Part shown: piece by piece, positions 33,633 through 44,932 of the stretch
Layout of the letters: each line of letters begins with the position of its first letter
Position numbering within the stretch: position 1 is the first letter of the stretch
From: Schizochytrium sp. TIO01
Lineage: Eukaryota > Sar > Bigyra > Thraustochytrida > Thraustochytriidae
Reading direction: 5' to 3'
NCBI GenBank assembly: GCA_004764695.1
Contig: SMSO01000006.1
Location: 910,859-974,858, forward strand
DNA length: 64,000 nt
Notes under the pieces: generated by a model
Database searches by the model: none
Told to the model about the DNA's origin: nothing
Seen by the model: only the letters and a program-made list of their open reading frames with translations
Program-made: the position numbers and the translations under genes

Positions 33633-34515
33633 TACATCATACACGCAAGAAACAGCTCTGGAAACGTCCATTCATTGATTCTCTTTTCTTTTCCTGACTG
33701 ATTGTCAAAGGGTTTTTAAAAGAAGAGAAGGTTTCGGGGTGGGCATTAGGGATATTGGTAGGATACAGTAGAGGTTGAAATTGTAAAGACTTTGGAAAGA
33801 AAGAGGAAATGGTTGAAAGAAGTCTGTCTGAGTTGGACTTTGGTCGAGTTTGAGCAAAACCAGCCAGAAAAAACCGAGACCCTTCCCGTGCTGCATTCGC
33901 AGGCACCTAAATCAAAAGTGGCGCGATACAGGCGAGCGAAACAGGGCATCCGCGACGCTGGAGGAAATCGTGTGCAGGCCTCGTGTGGTTGGTCCCGTCA
34001 CTGCAGCGGGAGCAGACTCGTTTTAGTGAACCATTGTCGTTCCCATCAGCCAGAAGCGGCAAGCCTGGCACTGACAACGAGGCTGACGATACAAGCAAGA
34101 AGGGGTTGAATCAGTACGACGCTTCGAGCTGTGCTACGCAAACAGCGTATTAAGCTTGAAGGACATTGTGGCTTAGTTTTTCTGCAGCTGCTGTCGGAGC
34201 AGGCAAACTTTGAGAGGAGCCAAGGCAACTCTTTTTTTAAGATCGGGATAGACGACACCTTGGTTTATGGTGACAGGTGCAAGCAATACTCATCCAACTC
34301 GCTTGGAAGTATTGGATACAAGACAGATCTCGCGATTATTTAATTTTTTAAATTGTCGCTTTTCTCAGACTCGACTTGTTCGTCTTGAGCTTTTCCTTCT
34401 TTTCAGATTCTGAAGCAAGCAGGACGAAACGTGGTGTGATTGCCAGGATTCACAAGGCAGAATTATACGAGCTGTTTCTGTAGTAGGAAGATCTAGATCG
34501 AAGGAAAGGGACCTG

Positions 34516-35478
34516 ATGAACTCGAGCTTTCACAGCAACCAGCAAGCTTCGTCTGATTTTGACGCAGATTTTGCCATGCCATCCATGTCTTCTTCAGCCT
34601 CATCCTCAATGTCACTGAACAGTTCCATGGTCTCAACAGGGGGCTCTTCTGATTCTCAAAGATCGCCTGTAGATAACAATGATGACAATCATCAAGATGG
34701 GTCATTTCATAGCTCAGGCGGTGAGCCGTCAGAAGATAACAAAACAAATGAAATTGCAAGTGATGCAGACAGTCGCACCTTGCAATATCAGCTTTCTCAC
34801 TCACACGACGAAGACCGAAACCAAGATATCGACATAGATCTTGATGATGCTGATGCACAGAGCGATGGTCCAGACGGCGATACTTCTCACGAAGCAGGAA
34901 GCTTGCAAAACCTTCCACAAACTAAAAGCCTTTTGTCGGCTTGTCTGGCAGGTCCTGAAGAAGTGCAGCGAACGTTGTCCTCCGAATTTGATTTGAACGA
35001 GGATGTTGTTTTTTATGTTTTAGACAAGGTGCTGAGCTGGCCAGAAGGTGACGCAAATGACGCAATTTTACGTGCTTTCCTTCGGGATCCCCGACTTGAC
35101 CTTAGTACAAATGATTGGTGGATACTTCGCAATGCAGCTCGTTTTGGCCGAGCTCATTTCATTCGGGATGCACTGCGTGCACTCGATTGTTCACCAACGG
35201 AGAAATGGGCTATTGTCACATCAAACATTCGAGGGTTATGTACGCTTTCGTGGGCTTGCATCAATAATATGAGTAACGTCATCGATGTACTTCTCGAAGA
35301 AGTAGCCTCCCAAACTCATCCTTCTCTAACGAACCAGGATCTCACGACAGCAATAGCATTTTCAAGAGAACTCGGAAATGCTGATGTCTATGAGCGCTTG
35401 GTCAAATTTACCGCACAGCGAAATTTACCACAACATACACCCTACGCCATTGATGAAAGATTCGCGCATATTGTGTGA
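34516..35478 (+). CDS. hypothetical protein with ankyrin-like C-terminal half
   Basis: Single-exon frame of 320 aa from an ATG at 34516. Residues 1 to about 130 are disordered in appearance, first Ser/Met-rich and then Asp/Glu/His-rich. From about 135 there are helical pairs: LLSACLAGPEEVQRTL, ILRAFLRDPRLDLS, ILRNAARFGRAHFIRDALRA, TLSWACINNMSNVIDVLLEE and TAIAFSRELGNADVYERLVK. These resemble diverged ankyrin repeats (the AARFGRAHFIRDAL and ACINNMSNVIDVLL patterns) without the TPLH core. That points to a protein-binding role, but no function can be assigned. The gene stands alone, converging on the Tudor-HNH gene 1.3 kb away. Confidence 0.75.
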   Translation: MNSSFHSNQQASSDFDADFAMPSMSSSASSSMSLNSSMVSTGGSSDSQRSPVDNNDDNHQDGSFHSSGGEPSEDNKTNEIASDADSRTLQYQLSHSHDEDRNQDIDIDLDDADAQSDGPDGDTSHEAGSLQNLPQTKSLLSACLAGPEEVQRTLSSEFDLNEDVVFYVLDKVLSWPEGDANDAILRAFLRDPRLDLSTNDWWILRNAARFGRAHFIRDALRALDCSPTEKWAIVTSNIRGLCTLSWACINNMSNVIDVLLEEVASQTHPSLTNQDLTTAIAFSRELGNADVYERLVKFTAQRNLPQHTPYAIDERFAHIV

Positions 35479-36790
35479 TAAAAGCATGTGTTCCGAACAA
35501 CTCTGGCACCTAGTAAGCAGCTTCTTTCTGCCTTGGTTATTTTGCTTCCTGCTGTTTCTACTGTTATCTACGTAAAGGCATCCGCGTCAATGTATATGTT
35601 GAAGAGGTTTCTGTATACTTGTCTGTGCAGTTACAGGCTAATGTGGAATGCGTACCGTGCCTTTGAGACATGTATCATTCCGGTAGGGTAAAGAGTTACA
35701 GGCTCTTGACGAAAATCGCATTGGGGGAAATGGATAACCCAAAGTTTAATTCCTTCTAGCTCGCATGCGATAATGACTACATGCAGATGTATTGCCTCAT
35801 CTATTTCTGATCCATAGATGAAGCTTTGGCATGCAAAGGGCTTTTCATTTGCTTTCTATGCTTTCATGAGGGCAATCAATATATTATAATCCACCTTCGC
35901 ATCGTCAGGAAGAATAGTGCTTTCAGGCCAACATCCCTTTGAAGTGTTTCTCTCTTTGTATGTTTATTTCTTCGTAAAATTTGACTTCTGATCATTCGCT
36001 GCAGAAAAGTGATTTCCCTATAAACCTCAGCACAGGGATTAAACATTGCCTACGTTAGCGTCAAGTGTCAAGTGCGAGTTAGCCTTGCTGCATCTTACGA
36101 ATTTCGCATGCTTTGTTCTGTGCACGATTGTGTTCCTTTCCTAGGTGCGTTTACTCTTTGCCCGCATGAATTGCACGTCCAATCGAATTATTGTTTTGGT
36201 GGGCGATCACCTAGGTTCACCTTGATTGACTATTCTTTTCACAGATCTGCTATAAGCATAGCACTGAATCACAAACATGGATGCATCTACTACTTATGGT
36301 GTCTAAAGCTGTCATGTTATCACCTTCAGAATTCATGAAGTAAGCAGTTAGTCTTGGGTTTGGATTCGAACCTGTTCGAAACAAGCTCGCATAAGCGATT
36401 CAGCTCTATCTTTCCTGGCAGACTTTCGCACCAGGATTTGTTTAAAGCCCGCCCTGAAAACTCGATATATATCCTTAGCTTGAATACTATACACTAAACT
36501 TTAAGACAAGAAAAATGTATTTTGCCATTTGTTTTAGTAACTATAGAGCTGAAACTCTCCACTTGCTATTTCTAAATTGTAAGATATGTTTCGGATGATT
36601 TGTTTTCATGAAATCATTTTGAGCGAACAAGTAGAGAAGAGCATTAGATACATTGACGTACTATTGAGAGTGTATTATCGCTGATTCTTCGTCATCTTAC
36701 ACATTATCACCACAACTAGCACTCAACTTCCAATATCTTTTTGTTTTCGAAAGGAATGAATCATAATCATTTAATATAAAATAGACACGA
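35479..36790. other. convergent intergenic region
   Basis: Lies between the 3' ends of the ankyrin-like gene (+) and the Tudor-HNH gene (-). It is AT-rich. The frame at 36072-36338 has no recognisable feature. Confidence 0.6.
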
Positions 36791-37786
36791 CTATTTTTGC
36801 TTTGTCGCAAATGCCCGCCACCGACGTAAACCTGGATGAGCAAATAATTTGGCTTGTGAATGATACTCTAATGCGAGGCTCATGTTTGACTCAAGGCGGT
36901 GCACTTGAGAGTGACAAGCACGGCAAATGTTTACACCATGTACATGGAGCCATTCTTTTCGTGCCAGACCACTACGAGTATCTTGGTAAACCTTTTCAAG
37001 AGCATCAGGAAACTTATTCTTTTTCAAAAGCGCACTATGCGTTTCACGAGGGACAAGATGGTGAAAAGTCAGCTTAAGAGGACGCGTGCACAAACAGCAT
37101 TGGTTGTCTTCCAAAGCAGACTCATAACAATCCTTATCAAGCGCCATACGTGCCTCTGTTGATGGCTGCACATTTCCGTATTCTTTGAAGCGCACCGTGT
37201 ATTGAGCCTTAGATAGTCCTTCTATGACTTGAACACTTTCAACCTTGGCTGGGTGCCATTCATCGTCCTGGTCAAGAATAGCCAGGACATGGTCACCAAC
37301 ACCAAACTTGCTTTTAACATTGTCAGCATCAGCCCCCAGCACGAATTGCGAAAAGAGGCCTTCAGCAAGAGTCAATACTGAGTCTGGCTTGGCGTTAATC
37401 TTGTCAGCCACCTCTGGGTCACTGTCCGCAAGCCATTCTTGTGCTTTCACGATCCAGTCTGCAATATCCTGTGGCAAACCTTCCCCACTAGTTTTTTGCT
37501 CTTCGATAGCTTCTTCAAGACTCGCTGCAAGGTATGTCACAAGCGTCAGCTCCTCGTCTTCCTCTGCAATATTGTCCTCCTCCTCCTCCTCCTCAGCGGC
37601 ATCTGGTGATTCGCGATCCTCATCCTCGTCTGCAGCTCGAAGCGTCAACAGCACTAGCCGCTCAAGTTCTGTTGGGCTTTCATCCTCACTCGCAACACTC
37701 CCTGCCATATCTTGCTCCCTTGATGCGGAATCGGTGCGCCTCGATGTGGAACTGCTTTTCTCTTTTGCCAGAGGCTCCGTTTTCAT
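36791..37786 (-). CDS. Tudor-like plus HNH-nuclease-like fusion protein
   Basis: Single-exon frame of 331 aa. Residues 1 to about 90 are Ser-rich, then Glu/Asp-rich. A helical segment follows to about 150. At about 160-215 is a Tudor/SMN-like barrel: FGVGDHVLAILDQDDEWHPA..YTVRFKEYGN. At about 230-325 is an HNH-type zinc module: CCLCTRPL, HHLVPRETH near 244, and NICRACHSQVHRLESN near 289. The two CxxC pairs plus the histidines match the fungal and bacterial 'HHLIP' HNH family. Tudor domains of this kind bind methylated ligands or RNA partners, and HNH modules cleave or bind nucleic acid. The combined role in chromatin or RNA is inference. The second strand's frames (37245-37893) are shadows of its acidic tract. 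Confidence 0.82.
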   Translation of the reverse strand: MKTEPLAKEKSSSTSRRTDSASREQDMAGSVASEDESPTELERLVLLTLRAADEDEDRESPDAAEEEEEEDNIAEEDEELTLVTYLAASLEEAIEEQKTSGEGLPQDIADWIVKAQEWLADSDPEVADKINAKPDSVLTLAEGLFSQFVLGADADNVKSKFGVGDHVLAILDQDDEWHPAKVESVQVIEGLSKAQYTVRFKEYGNVQPSTEARMALDKDCYESALEDNQCCLCTRPLKLTFHHLVPRETHSALLKKNKFPDALEKVYQDTRSGLARKEWLHVHGVNICRACHSQVHRLESNMSLALEYHSQAKLFAHPGLRRWRAFATKQK

Positions 37787-38392
37787 TGAGTTCTCTTATC
37801 GTGGATTTCATTCTTCTTATAAAAGACTGTTTGTTTTCCCGAACAGAGGATCTAAATCGTAAAAAGAGACCAGAATATTCATCGTCACGGTAGCAGTAAT
37901 ATGTGTTCATTCACAATCATGAGAGTATGCAAGGGTTCCAACCCAAGGAATGCTGGAACCAGCCAAGAACGAAAGATGAGAGTCACTCTTCGCAAGATTA
38001 CACACCGTGGAACAACTTCAGAACCAGAGAACCTTCAGTGTGGCGATCCAGCTTACGAGCTTACAGATGACCTGAGCCAGAAAAGATACTTCTGAATGGT
38101 AAGAACTGCAGGAGACATAACGATTTAAGTTCACAATTTACCGAAAAACTTGACTAGAGCAGTGCTTTCCAGTAGGTCTCGCAACATTCAAGTGAAACAG
38201 TATGGTCAGACTATTATTCAAGAGTCAGAAAACGATATCGAGGCAATGCCGACTTTTAAAGCGGAGGTTCATGTATTTTGAATTCATAGCAGTGAAGAGA
38301 CAGCGTTTATAAAATGTCGAGGTAGAAGTCTTAAGCAATTGGCATGAAAAATTATCAAAAAACAACGTAGTGATCCATTCTCGATTGGGAAC
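37787..38392. other. intergenic spacer
   Basis: Promoter side of the Tudor-HNH gene and 3' flank of the WD40 gene (both on the minus strand). No coding feature seen. Confidence 0.6.
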
Positions 38393-41300
38393 TCAGCATG
38401 CTTTGGGACGCTGAGAATCATCCATACTAGCTTCTAGCATCGCCTGAAGATGAATTAGACGTGGGCTTAGTTTTACAGAAATAGATCGGGGTTGATGAGG
38501 AACATGTGGTACAAGACTTTGTTGTGATGATGATCCTGTTGAGACGGAACTGGCATATTCAGACGTGAGAGATCGAGTTGATACTCGATGCGGGATGAGA
38601 GCTTTTCTAGCTGCTGTGTCGCCAATTATGTCTGTCGGCGGTCGCAGTGACTGGATCTTTAAGCCTTTCAACTTTCGTTTTGACATTTTTTCTTTCTTGC
38701 GCGAATTCTTTCTCCTGCGAGATCTTCTTTTTTTAATGTTAATGTTTTCGTTGGAATTGTGGGGAGTGCTTGACCGCAAGAGTCCAGTTGTAGGGTCTAT
38801 AAGACGAATCAAGGGGACACCTCCGGAATCTGTTACACCATCTGTGTCCTCATCGCATTGGTTGTTTTTGCTACTTTGGGCGTATGGAACGTTTGTAGTA
38901 TCTTCAAGATTTAGATGCGATTCGGGGCCTTGGGATGCTTTTTGTTGTGCTACTTCAAATCCCTCCGTCGAGAGAATCTTAGGAGGGCCGTTCTGCGGAA
39001 CAGGTTCTGAGATATTTAAGTTTTCTAGGACTTTCGCTGCAGACTTACGCTCTAGCTCATAACTAAATACTGAAATAAATCCACCTGGGCGCTTGAGGTC
39101 TGCAATGTCCAAGTCAGTTTCATGTTGAGCAGGAGCTATGAACGCTTCTTGGTCCTCAGAAATGGAGTCTAATCGGCTAGAGTTGCTGCGCGCGACGAGA
39201 GGGGTATGCATCAATAAATCAGCATTTGACAATTCATCCGAAGAAATTATACCAGAAGAAGAGGACATGTCGTGAGAAGCTTCGAAGAATTCAGATGCTA
39301 CACTTGCCGAAGTTTCGTTTAAAGTCCTATATAGGTTTTCGTGACACACTATTTTATGCAAAAGCTGCTTTCGTAATTTTTCATAGCGCTCTGGGAATGC
39401 GTCTTTTGCTCTGACACAAACTACATTATTTCGCTCTCCAAGAAGAATCTCCCCAAGACCATGATTTAAAACGGTAAGTGCATGAATTGGATCTCCATGA
39501 ATATCCAGCATTCTAATGAGTCTTTTGCGTTCATTCCACACTTTGAGGCGGCCATCTACACCAACACTCAGGAGGATTCGAAGTGGGTCAACAAATACTG
39601 CTGCTGAAACCATGCCTTCATGGGCGTGATCCTGTGAAATGCCAGAAATAAGAGTCACTGATTCTAAGTCTACCAAAAGGGATTCGCCAGATTGCAACCC
39701 GAGGTAAGCTAATGGGCGTTCTTGACTCACAGCGACACAGGAAATTGGAGTCCATCCAGAAAGATCAATCTTACCTAAACAAGCCCATTCTTGCATGTCC
39801 CATACACTAACAGCATCGACCCCTGCTATTGTGCTCGTGATGACTAAAAGCTCATCTCGGATAGCGAAATTTGTAATTGGACTTTCATGCACCGTCAGAA
39901 ATTGATGCCGAAGCTCACCATATGATTCTCTACAAAGATCCCAAAAAAATAGAGAACCTCGAGCTGACCCACCAACAAGAAATCGTGGCGTGACTGCGAT
40001 TGTACATATTTCATCTTTGTGGGGTTTAATATGTTGCCAGAAACCTGCAACAAGTGCAGGGTCGTGAGAAGCATCATAAATAATGATTTTACTGGATGAG
40101 AGTAAGACGAAAATATACTGACTCTCCTCATCAAAGGCAACCTGTCGCACAGAATCTAGTTTGCTGTTTGGTACAATTCGACATGTAGTATCGCCAGACG
40201 TGCTATTCACAAGGCGAATACTCCCATCCATGGAATGCACTAAGACCTGCTCAGTTTCAGGCAGAGACAAAAGGTGAGAGATAGGTGCACGCTCTGGTGC
40301 AAATGGAGCGGTCAAATGTTGGAGTTTCCAAAGCTCCAATTTACATCCTACCGTAACTAAAAGATGTTGGTTAGGCATGACCTGAATGTTTGAACATCCC
40401 TCATTGCCGACTTGGAAACGATACCTTTCTTGTAGTAGATCCAAACTTAACACAGAGATAATCCCATCCATGGAGCTGCTGATAATTAGTCCAGACTCAT
40501 TAGGGGTAGGGTGATGACACAAGTTCGTAATTCCTTTAGAGTGGCTGCGAAACGTATGCACGAGAACTTGATGTTCTGCATCTGTCCAGACGCATATCTC
40601 TCCTCCAGCACTGCCTGTCACTAAATAATGACTATCTTCATATGCAATACAACATGTGACAGGATGCTTGTGTAAATGATGCAATGAATAGCATTTGGTG
40701 CCTGTTTGAGAATGAAATATGTGAATGTCGTCGTCTTTCAACACATATATCTTTTGCGAGTTTTCATCAACTTCAACCTTGCGAGCCCAGTTAGAATCCG
40801 AGAGAACAAGTCGTGGTCGGAGATCATGCACAGTAACCGATTTCCACAATTTGCTCTGTGCATCCCATACTTCGGTCTTGTGTTCGCTCCAGCTCCACAG
40901 GGTAACCCCATTGACTCCCGCACTAACAAGCTCCTGGGATCCGTGCAGATACTTCAGGTCATAAACTGCGCGCTGATGGAGAGGTACGGAACCAACATAC
41001 TCCAGAGTATGTATATCATAAAACTTGCAGGAGAGATCTGCAGCTGTTGCAACAATGACATGTTTTTCAGGAATTTGAAGCACCGTGCTCAAAAACTCAG
41101 ATTTCCCAGTTGGAAAGACAAGTCGTCGAACTTCATGGAAGTCCTTCCACAGACGTAAGGAACGCGGATCCAAGGAAGCAACCCAAATTTCTTCCTCAAT
41201 TTCTCCATTTGTCCTCTTTTTATTATGTTCGCTGTCCAATCGAGAACCAGTCTTACTTAGACTTGATTTGACAATACTTACGATCCCTGACGAACCTTTG

Positions 41301-41410
41301 ATTTTATGTGAATGGCTTAAAGATGCTTCGAACTGGAACCCAAATGATCTGAGAAGGTTCGTATCTTGGACACGTGTGGCCTGCAACTCAATTGGGGCTG
41401 CGATCGTCAT
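38393..41410 (-). CDS. large WD40-repeat protein with basic tail
   Basis: Single-exon protein of 1005 aa. I start at ATG 41410 because the frame above it opens only with GTG. WD40-type blades run from about residue 100 to 660: YDLKYLHGSQELVSAGVNGVTLWSW, HYLVTGSAGGEICVW, LIISSSMDGIISVL, FLVGGSARGSLFFWDL, VSVWDMQEWACLG and LSVGVDGRLKVWNERKRL. That length suits two seven-bladed propellers. The C-terminal third is polar, with a strongly basic cluster (KKRRSRRRKNSRKKEKMSKR) near residue 890 that could be a nuclear-localisation or nucleic-acid-binding tail. The propeller ending NERKRLIRMLDIHGDPIHAL resembles large ciliary WDR proteins such as WDR87/WDR97, but I cannot confirm orthology. It is a scaffold for protein complexes. 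Confidence 0.88.
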   Translation of the reverse strand: MTIAAPIELQATRVQDTNLLRSFGFQFEASLSHSHKIKGSSGIVSIVKSSLSKTGSRLDSEHNKKRTNGEIEEEIWVASLDPRSLRLWKDFHEVRRLVFPTGKSEFLSTVLQIPEKHVIVATAADLSCKFYDIHTLEYVGSVPLHQRAVYDLKYLHGSQELVSAGVNGVTLWSWSEHKTEVWDAQSKLWKSVTVHDLRPRLVLSDSNWARKVEVDENSQKIYVLKDDDIHIFHSQTGTKCYSLHHLHKHPVTCCIAYEDSHYLVTGSAGGEICVWTDAEHQVLVHTFRSHSKGITNLCHHPTPNESGLIISSSMDGIISVLSLDLLQERYRFQVGNEGCSNIQVMPNQHLLVTVGCKLELWKLQHLTAPFAPERAPISHLLSLPETEQVLVHSMDGSIRLVNSTSGDTTCRIVPNSKLDSVRQVAFDEESQYIFVLLSSSKIIIYDASHDPALVAGFWQHIKPHKDEICTIAVTPRFLVGGSARGSLFFWDLCRESYGELRHQFLTVHESPITNFAIRDELLVITSTIAGVDAVSVWDMQEWACLGKIDLSGWTPISCVAVSQERPLAYLGLQSGESLLVDLESVTLISGISQDHAHEGMVSAAVFVDPLRILLSVGVDGRLKVWNERKRLIRMLDIHGDPIHALTVLNHGLGEILLGERNNVVCVRAKDAFPERYEKLRKQLLHKIVCHENLYRTLNETSASVASEFFEASHDMSSSSGIISSDELSNADLLMHTPLVARSNSSRLDSISEDQEAFIAPAQHETDLDIADLKRPGGFISVFSYELERKSAAKVLENLNISEPVPQNGPPKILSTEGFEVAQQKASQGPESHLNLEDTTNVPYAQSSKNNQCDEDTDGVTDSGGVPLIRLIDPTTGLLRSSTPHNSNENINIKKRRSRRRKNSRKKEKMSKRKLKGLKIQSLRPPTDIIGDTAARKALIPHRVSTRSLTSEYASSVSTGSSSQQSLVPHVPHQPRSISVKLSPRLIHLQAMLEASMDDSQRPKAC

Positions 41411-43663
41411 TCTTTCTCTGAGCACTCATCCAACGCGACTATGTTAAAACGCTAGAAGCCAAAATGTCCTAATACTGTAATTGAACTCATACGCCTTTGT
41501 CAAAAGTCCTTGTCAGAGCTAAAATGTTATTAGCCAGAATCGCTGCTGCCAACTCAAGTACAGAGAGTTAATATTATTTTTGACTTTCAGGCTTCTTCAT
41601 TGCCCACTCTTCCTTGTTCAATCTACTCGGGTCTCTCCAAAATAAGGCACTAGTCACACAAGAAGGTTGTTGTAGCATAGATAAAAGCTTCAGGCTGCAT
41701 TGCTCATCAATCCCACTCTCTCACCTTTACATAGTTTCCTTTTCTTGCGGAGCTTGTTATTTCTTGTTATACTCTCCTTATCTCCCGTATCAACGGATCT
41801 CTGTAAATTGCGTTCTGCACAGCATGTACCTCTGTACTAGCTAGAGTAGCAACTTGAGAACTAAAAATGTCAAACCTCTCTTACCATCCACAGATCATAT
41901 AGCTGCTCCTTCGAAGCCCAAATCAGAACAGAGTGGGGTATTTCGTTTAAATCCGGCTGCAGACTGAATGACGAAGCCAGTGTCAAGAAGAAAGGAAGAA
42001 GGGTTACTGACAGAGATAATTTGGGGGTCCTTCAGTTCGCCTTGCAAAGATGCAAATGAGCCAACCCCAGACGAGCAAAGTTGAGGAGGGCATATTTCAA
42101 TACCTATGTAGTCTAGTACTGATATTTTACTTAAAGATCTTGGATAGAGAGTGCCGAGTTAGTAGTTCTTTGAATAACGATTCTGCTCAGAAAACATTGA
42201 AAAAATAATAAAAGCTAGGTTATCATACTTTGATAAATTCCATAATACCAGAATGAAATATTACACTAAACTGTATTTTTTGTTAATACAGGTTACGGGA
42301 GTAAACCTATTTTGAAATACGCTGCGGATTACGGGTACATGACTCTACTACATGCAACCCATTTCAGAGCATGATGCTTAAAATTTGTTGCTTAGCAAAT
42401 GAACAATTCCTCTTCAGAGAGTTCATCTTATAATTGCTAAGCCTGGGTTTCCATCCCATATTTTGGTTTGACTGCAAGCAAATGCTGCTTCTTTAGAATG
42501 GCCTACATCGGAAAGTTATCTTTTCTTGTGAACTGTTAAAAGAAAAAAATATACTCTAAAGCAATTTATAACATGCTATAATTGAACTCTCTCCAAAGTT
42601 TCATGTGGTGTCTATTGTTCAACTACATTGAATTATATTTATTGCACGATACTCTATAAGCGTTGAAAAGAAAGAGCTTCTTTACTCGTACATATTTGCA
42701 ACGCCATTCAAAGGAAGGAAGTTTCGATTCTAAGTTTGTTTATTTCAGTACTATCATCGCAGGCCCTACGGCCCATGTAAGAATAATAATTAAAGTACAG
42801 TTAATGGTTCTACAATTAAATCCGCATTTATTATCTATGTTTGTGACTTCTGGATGTAACAATGGGCCTTCATTTGAGTTGGTTATTCGATAATTGGGTT
42901 TTAGATCTACTCTTCAATGAAATGTCTTAAACGATAACTTTGTCCTGCAATATTGATGACATCTCTCGCAGACTGTATCTCATATGGTGGCAAGGGGATT
43001 GAATTAGTAATTGCGAAACGAAATCTCCAGGCTCAAACCTTGCAGTATTGAACAATAGTTCGACCTTGTTTCCCAAAAATTGTCTCTATCCATAGTCAAG
43101 TTAATTAGGCCGCAATTGTTATCGGAGCCTTTCTCAGTTTATGTTTTTAAATAATAATTTTCTTAAATTTTTAATAATAATAATAATAGGAAGTAAAAGT
43201 AGTCTCTAGCTAGTAGTGGTCTATATTTAGCAGAAATGGTGATCATTATTGAGACAAAACTAATAACTTAGCAGATACTAGACTCAAAAATAGAGGAGCC
43301 GTCCATACGGGTGGCAAGCTCCTCTGCGCCAGAGTGTATGTTCCCGGGGGAGCAAGGCTTCGAAGTAGTTGCTTCTCCAAGCGGAGGCTCACCAACAAAG
43401 GTGGGGAGCTGAGGGACTGATTGTGTGGTTGTAGCGTTCGTGGCAACGTGTAGCTTCTAAGAAAACCATCATCAGAACCGTGGTTAGCCTACACTAAATA
43501 ATCCGAACAAGGGCTTTCATCCTTCGCTGAGTCTACAAAGAGTGCAAAAGCTGTGAGCTTTACAAGGGTAGTGAAGATATCCTTCGTTTACGCAATTTTA
43601 GGGGCTCAAAGTTCCTAGTGATTGTTCTTCACTCCCTTTCGCTTTTGAGGAGTCATCATCAGT
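41411..43663. other. divergent intergenic region between WD40 and GT31 genes
   Basis: About 2.25 kb between two genes transcribed away from each other, so it should hold both promoters. It is AT-rich, with a (TAA)n run near 43172-43190. The frames at 41614-41844 and 42663-42893 have no recognisable feature. Confidence 0.55.
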
Positions 43664-44932
43664 ATGGTAAAGAACCTTGGTAAACGGTTTTTGCCCTTGG
43701 CTGTGGCATTGATATTTGCGGTATTGCTGTTCATGGTGTGGCAAACAAATGTTGCATTTACATCACTAAGCTATAGCTCTGCCGAGCAGGTGCAAGAGTG
43801 GAGACACCAAATAGAGGAGCAACTTTCATCAAGTCTCCAGCAAAGTAGCCCATCACAAGCAGTGTCTTTACGAACCTCGTCGACAGAGAGTTTTGTTGAG
43901 GTGAAAGACGTGGCATCATACCAAGCTGCAACAGGTCGCTTAGACCGTGTATACTGTATGATTCCTACTATGTACGAGGCAAGCCGCCTGCGTCTATGGT
44001 CAGCCATTCTGAAAACTTATGGCTCAAGGTGTGACATTATTAAATTTTTTGTAGACCCGTCCACAAAAAACGAAACAATTCCAGCCACCTTTCAACCTAA
44101 AGGGTCTACAATTTCTGCAGAAATTGTTGTTGTTCCTATGAGGCGGAGAGGCGGAATTTGCGCAGACGGGAAACCATGCCGACATATCTGGGAGAAAGTA
44201 TGGCGGAGCTGGTTGCATGTTTTTATGCATGACTTGAACAAGGCTGAATGGTTTGTGAAGGTTGATGACGATACCTACTTCCTGCCTTCAAACTTGCGGA
44301 AGTTCGTGCGGGAGAAGCAATGGGCACATGACGACCCACATTATTTTGGATATCTTGAAAATATCGAGCGCCCTCCCTACCGGTTGGTGTCAGGTGTTTG
44401 CACGACGTTCAGTCGTGGTGCCATTTCTCGTCTCGGTAGCCGAGTAGAGTTCATGAAGTCCGAGTACGGTCCGCGCTCAAATTTTCCGAATTCGCATGGC
44501 GCTTGTGTGGATCGTGATGGTGCTACAGAGGAGCTCGTTACCAGCAAATGTCTTTCAGAAGTGGGGGTCTATGCGGAAGATGCATTGGAGGATGGAACGC
44601 GCGAGTACGTGATACCACTCGGAATACCTTTTACATTGACACATCAACATCGACCAGGGTCAAAGAGCTGGTTCTGGAAAGGTAAGACTGCCACTCGTGG
44701 AGTGATGCGTGACTGTTGCTCTGCGCATGCTTGGGGAATTCATGGTTATAAGCACCCAGATCGTATGTTTGAAATGGAGGGGATGATGACTGGCACTTCG
44801 CGCGAGGAGATTCTCAGATTGCGAGATCATCAGGAACCTGGCACACTTGAATGGGAGCAATTCGACTACGTTCATCGTATGCGTGTTGCTATTGCTAATG
44901 ATCGATACGCATATCCTCCAATGTCAGTCTAG
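43664..44932 (+). CDS. GT31-family (core-1 beta-1,3-galactosyltransferase-like) glycosyltransferase
   Basis: Single-exon type II membrane protein of 422 aa. It has a short cytosolic tail (VKNLGKR), a transmembrane anchor at about residues 8-30, and a Ser/Gln stem to about 90. The catalytic domain begins with RVYCMIPTMYEAS. The metal-binding DxD motif is DDDTY with aspartates at 201-203, preceded by KAEWFVKV. Further family features are HYFGYLE near 228, a GxxxxFSRGAISRL segment near 248, and EDALEDG near 306 in place of the usual EDV/EDD. This matches C1GALT1-like members of GT31, which add galactose to O-linked GalNAc in the Golgi lumen. Donor and acceptor in this organism are unknown. Confidence 0.88.
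   Translation: MVKNLGKRFLPLAVALIFAVLLFMVWQTNVAFTSLSYSSAEQVQEWRHQIEEQLSSSLQQSSPSQAVSLRTSSTESFVEVKDVASYQAATGRLDRVYCMIPTMYEASRLRLWSAILKTYGSRCDIIKFFVDPSTKNETIPATFQPKGSTISAEIVVVPMRRRGGICADGKPCRHIWEKVWRSWLHVFMHDLNKAEWFVKVDDDTYFLPSNLRKFVREKQWAHDDPHYFGYLENIERPPYRLVSGVCTTFSRGAISRLGSRVEFMKSEYGPRSNFPNSHGACVDRDGATEELVTSKCLSEVGVYAEDALEDGTREYVIPLGIPFTLTHQHRPGSKSWFWKGKTATRGVMRDCCSAHAWGIHGYKHPDRMFEMEGMMTGTSREEILRLRDHQEPGTLEWEQFDYVHRMRVAIANDRYAYPPMSV

Larger units (their letters stand above)
27534..34515. other. gene-poor interval with clustered simple repeats
   Basis: I recognise no domain in any frame. 27565-27860 holds the 5' flank of the LRR gene, 28.2-29.8 kb is AT-rich with many stops, and 30.3-33.7 kb is dominated by microsatellites and mixed GC-rich DNA. 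Short frames of 60-127 codons overlap on both strands and look random. Confidence 0.55.

Noticed and set aside
36358-36425. tRNA-like B box on the minus strand (ggttcgaatcc)
   Set aside because: The T-stem does not pair and no cloverleaf can be drawn.
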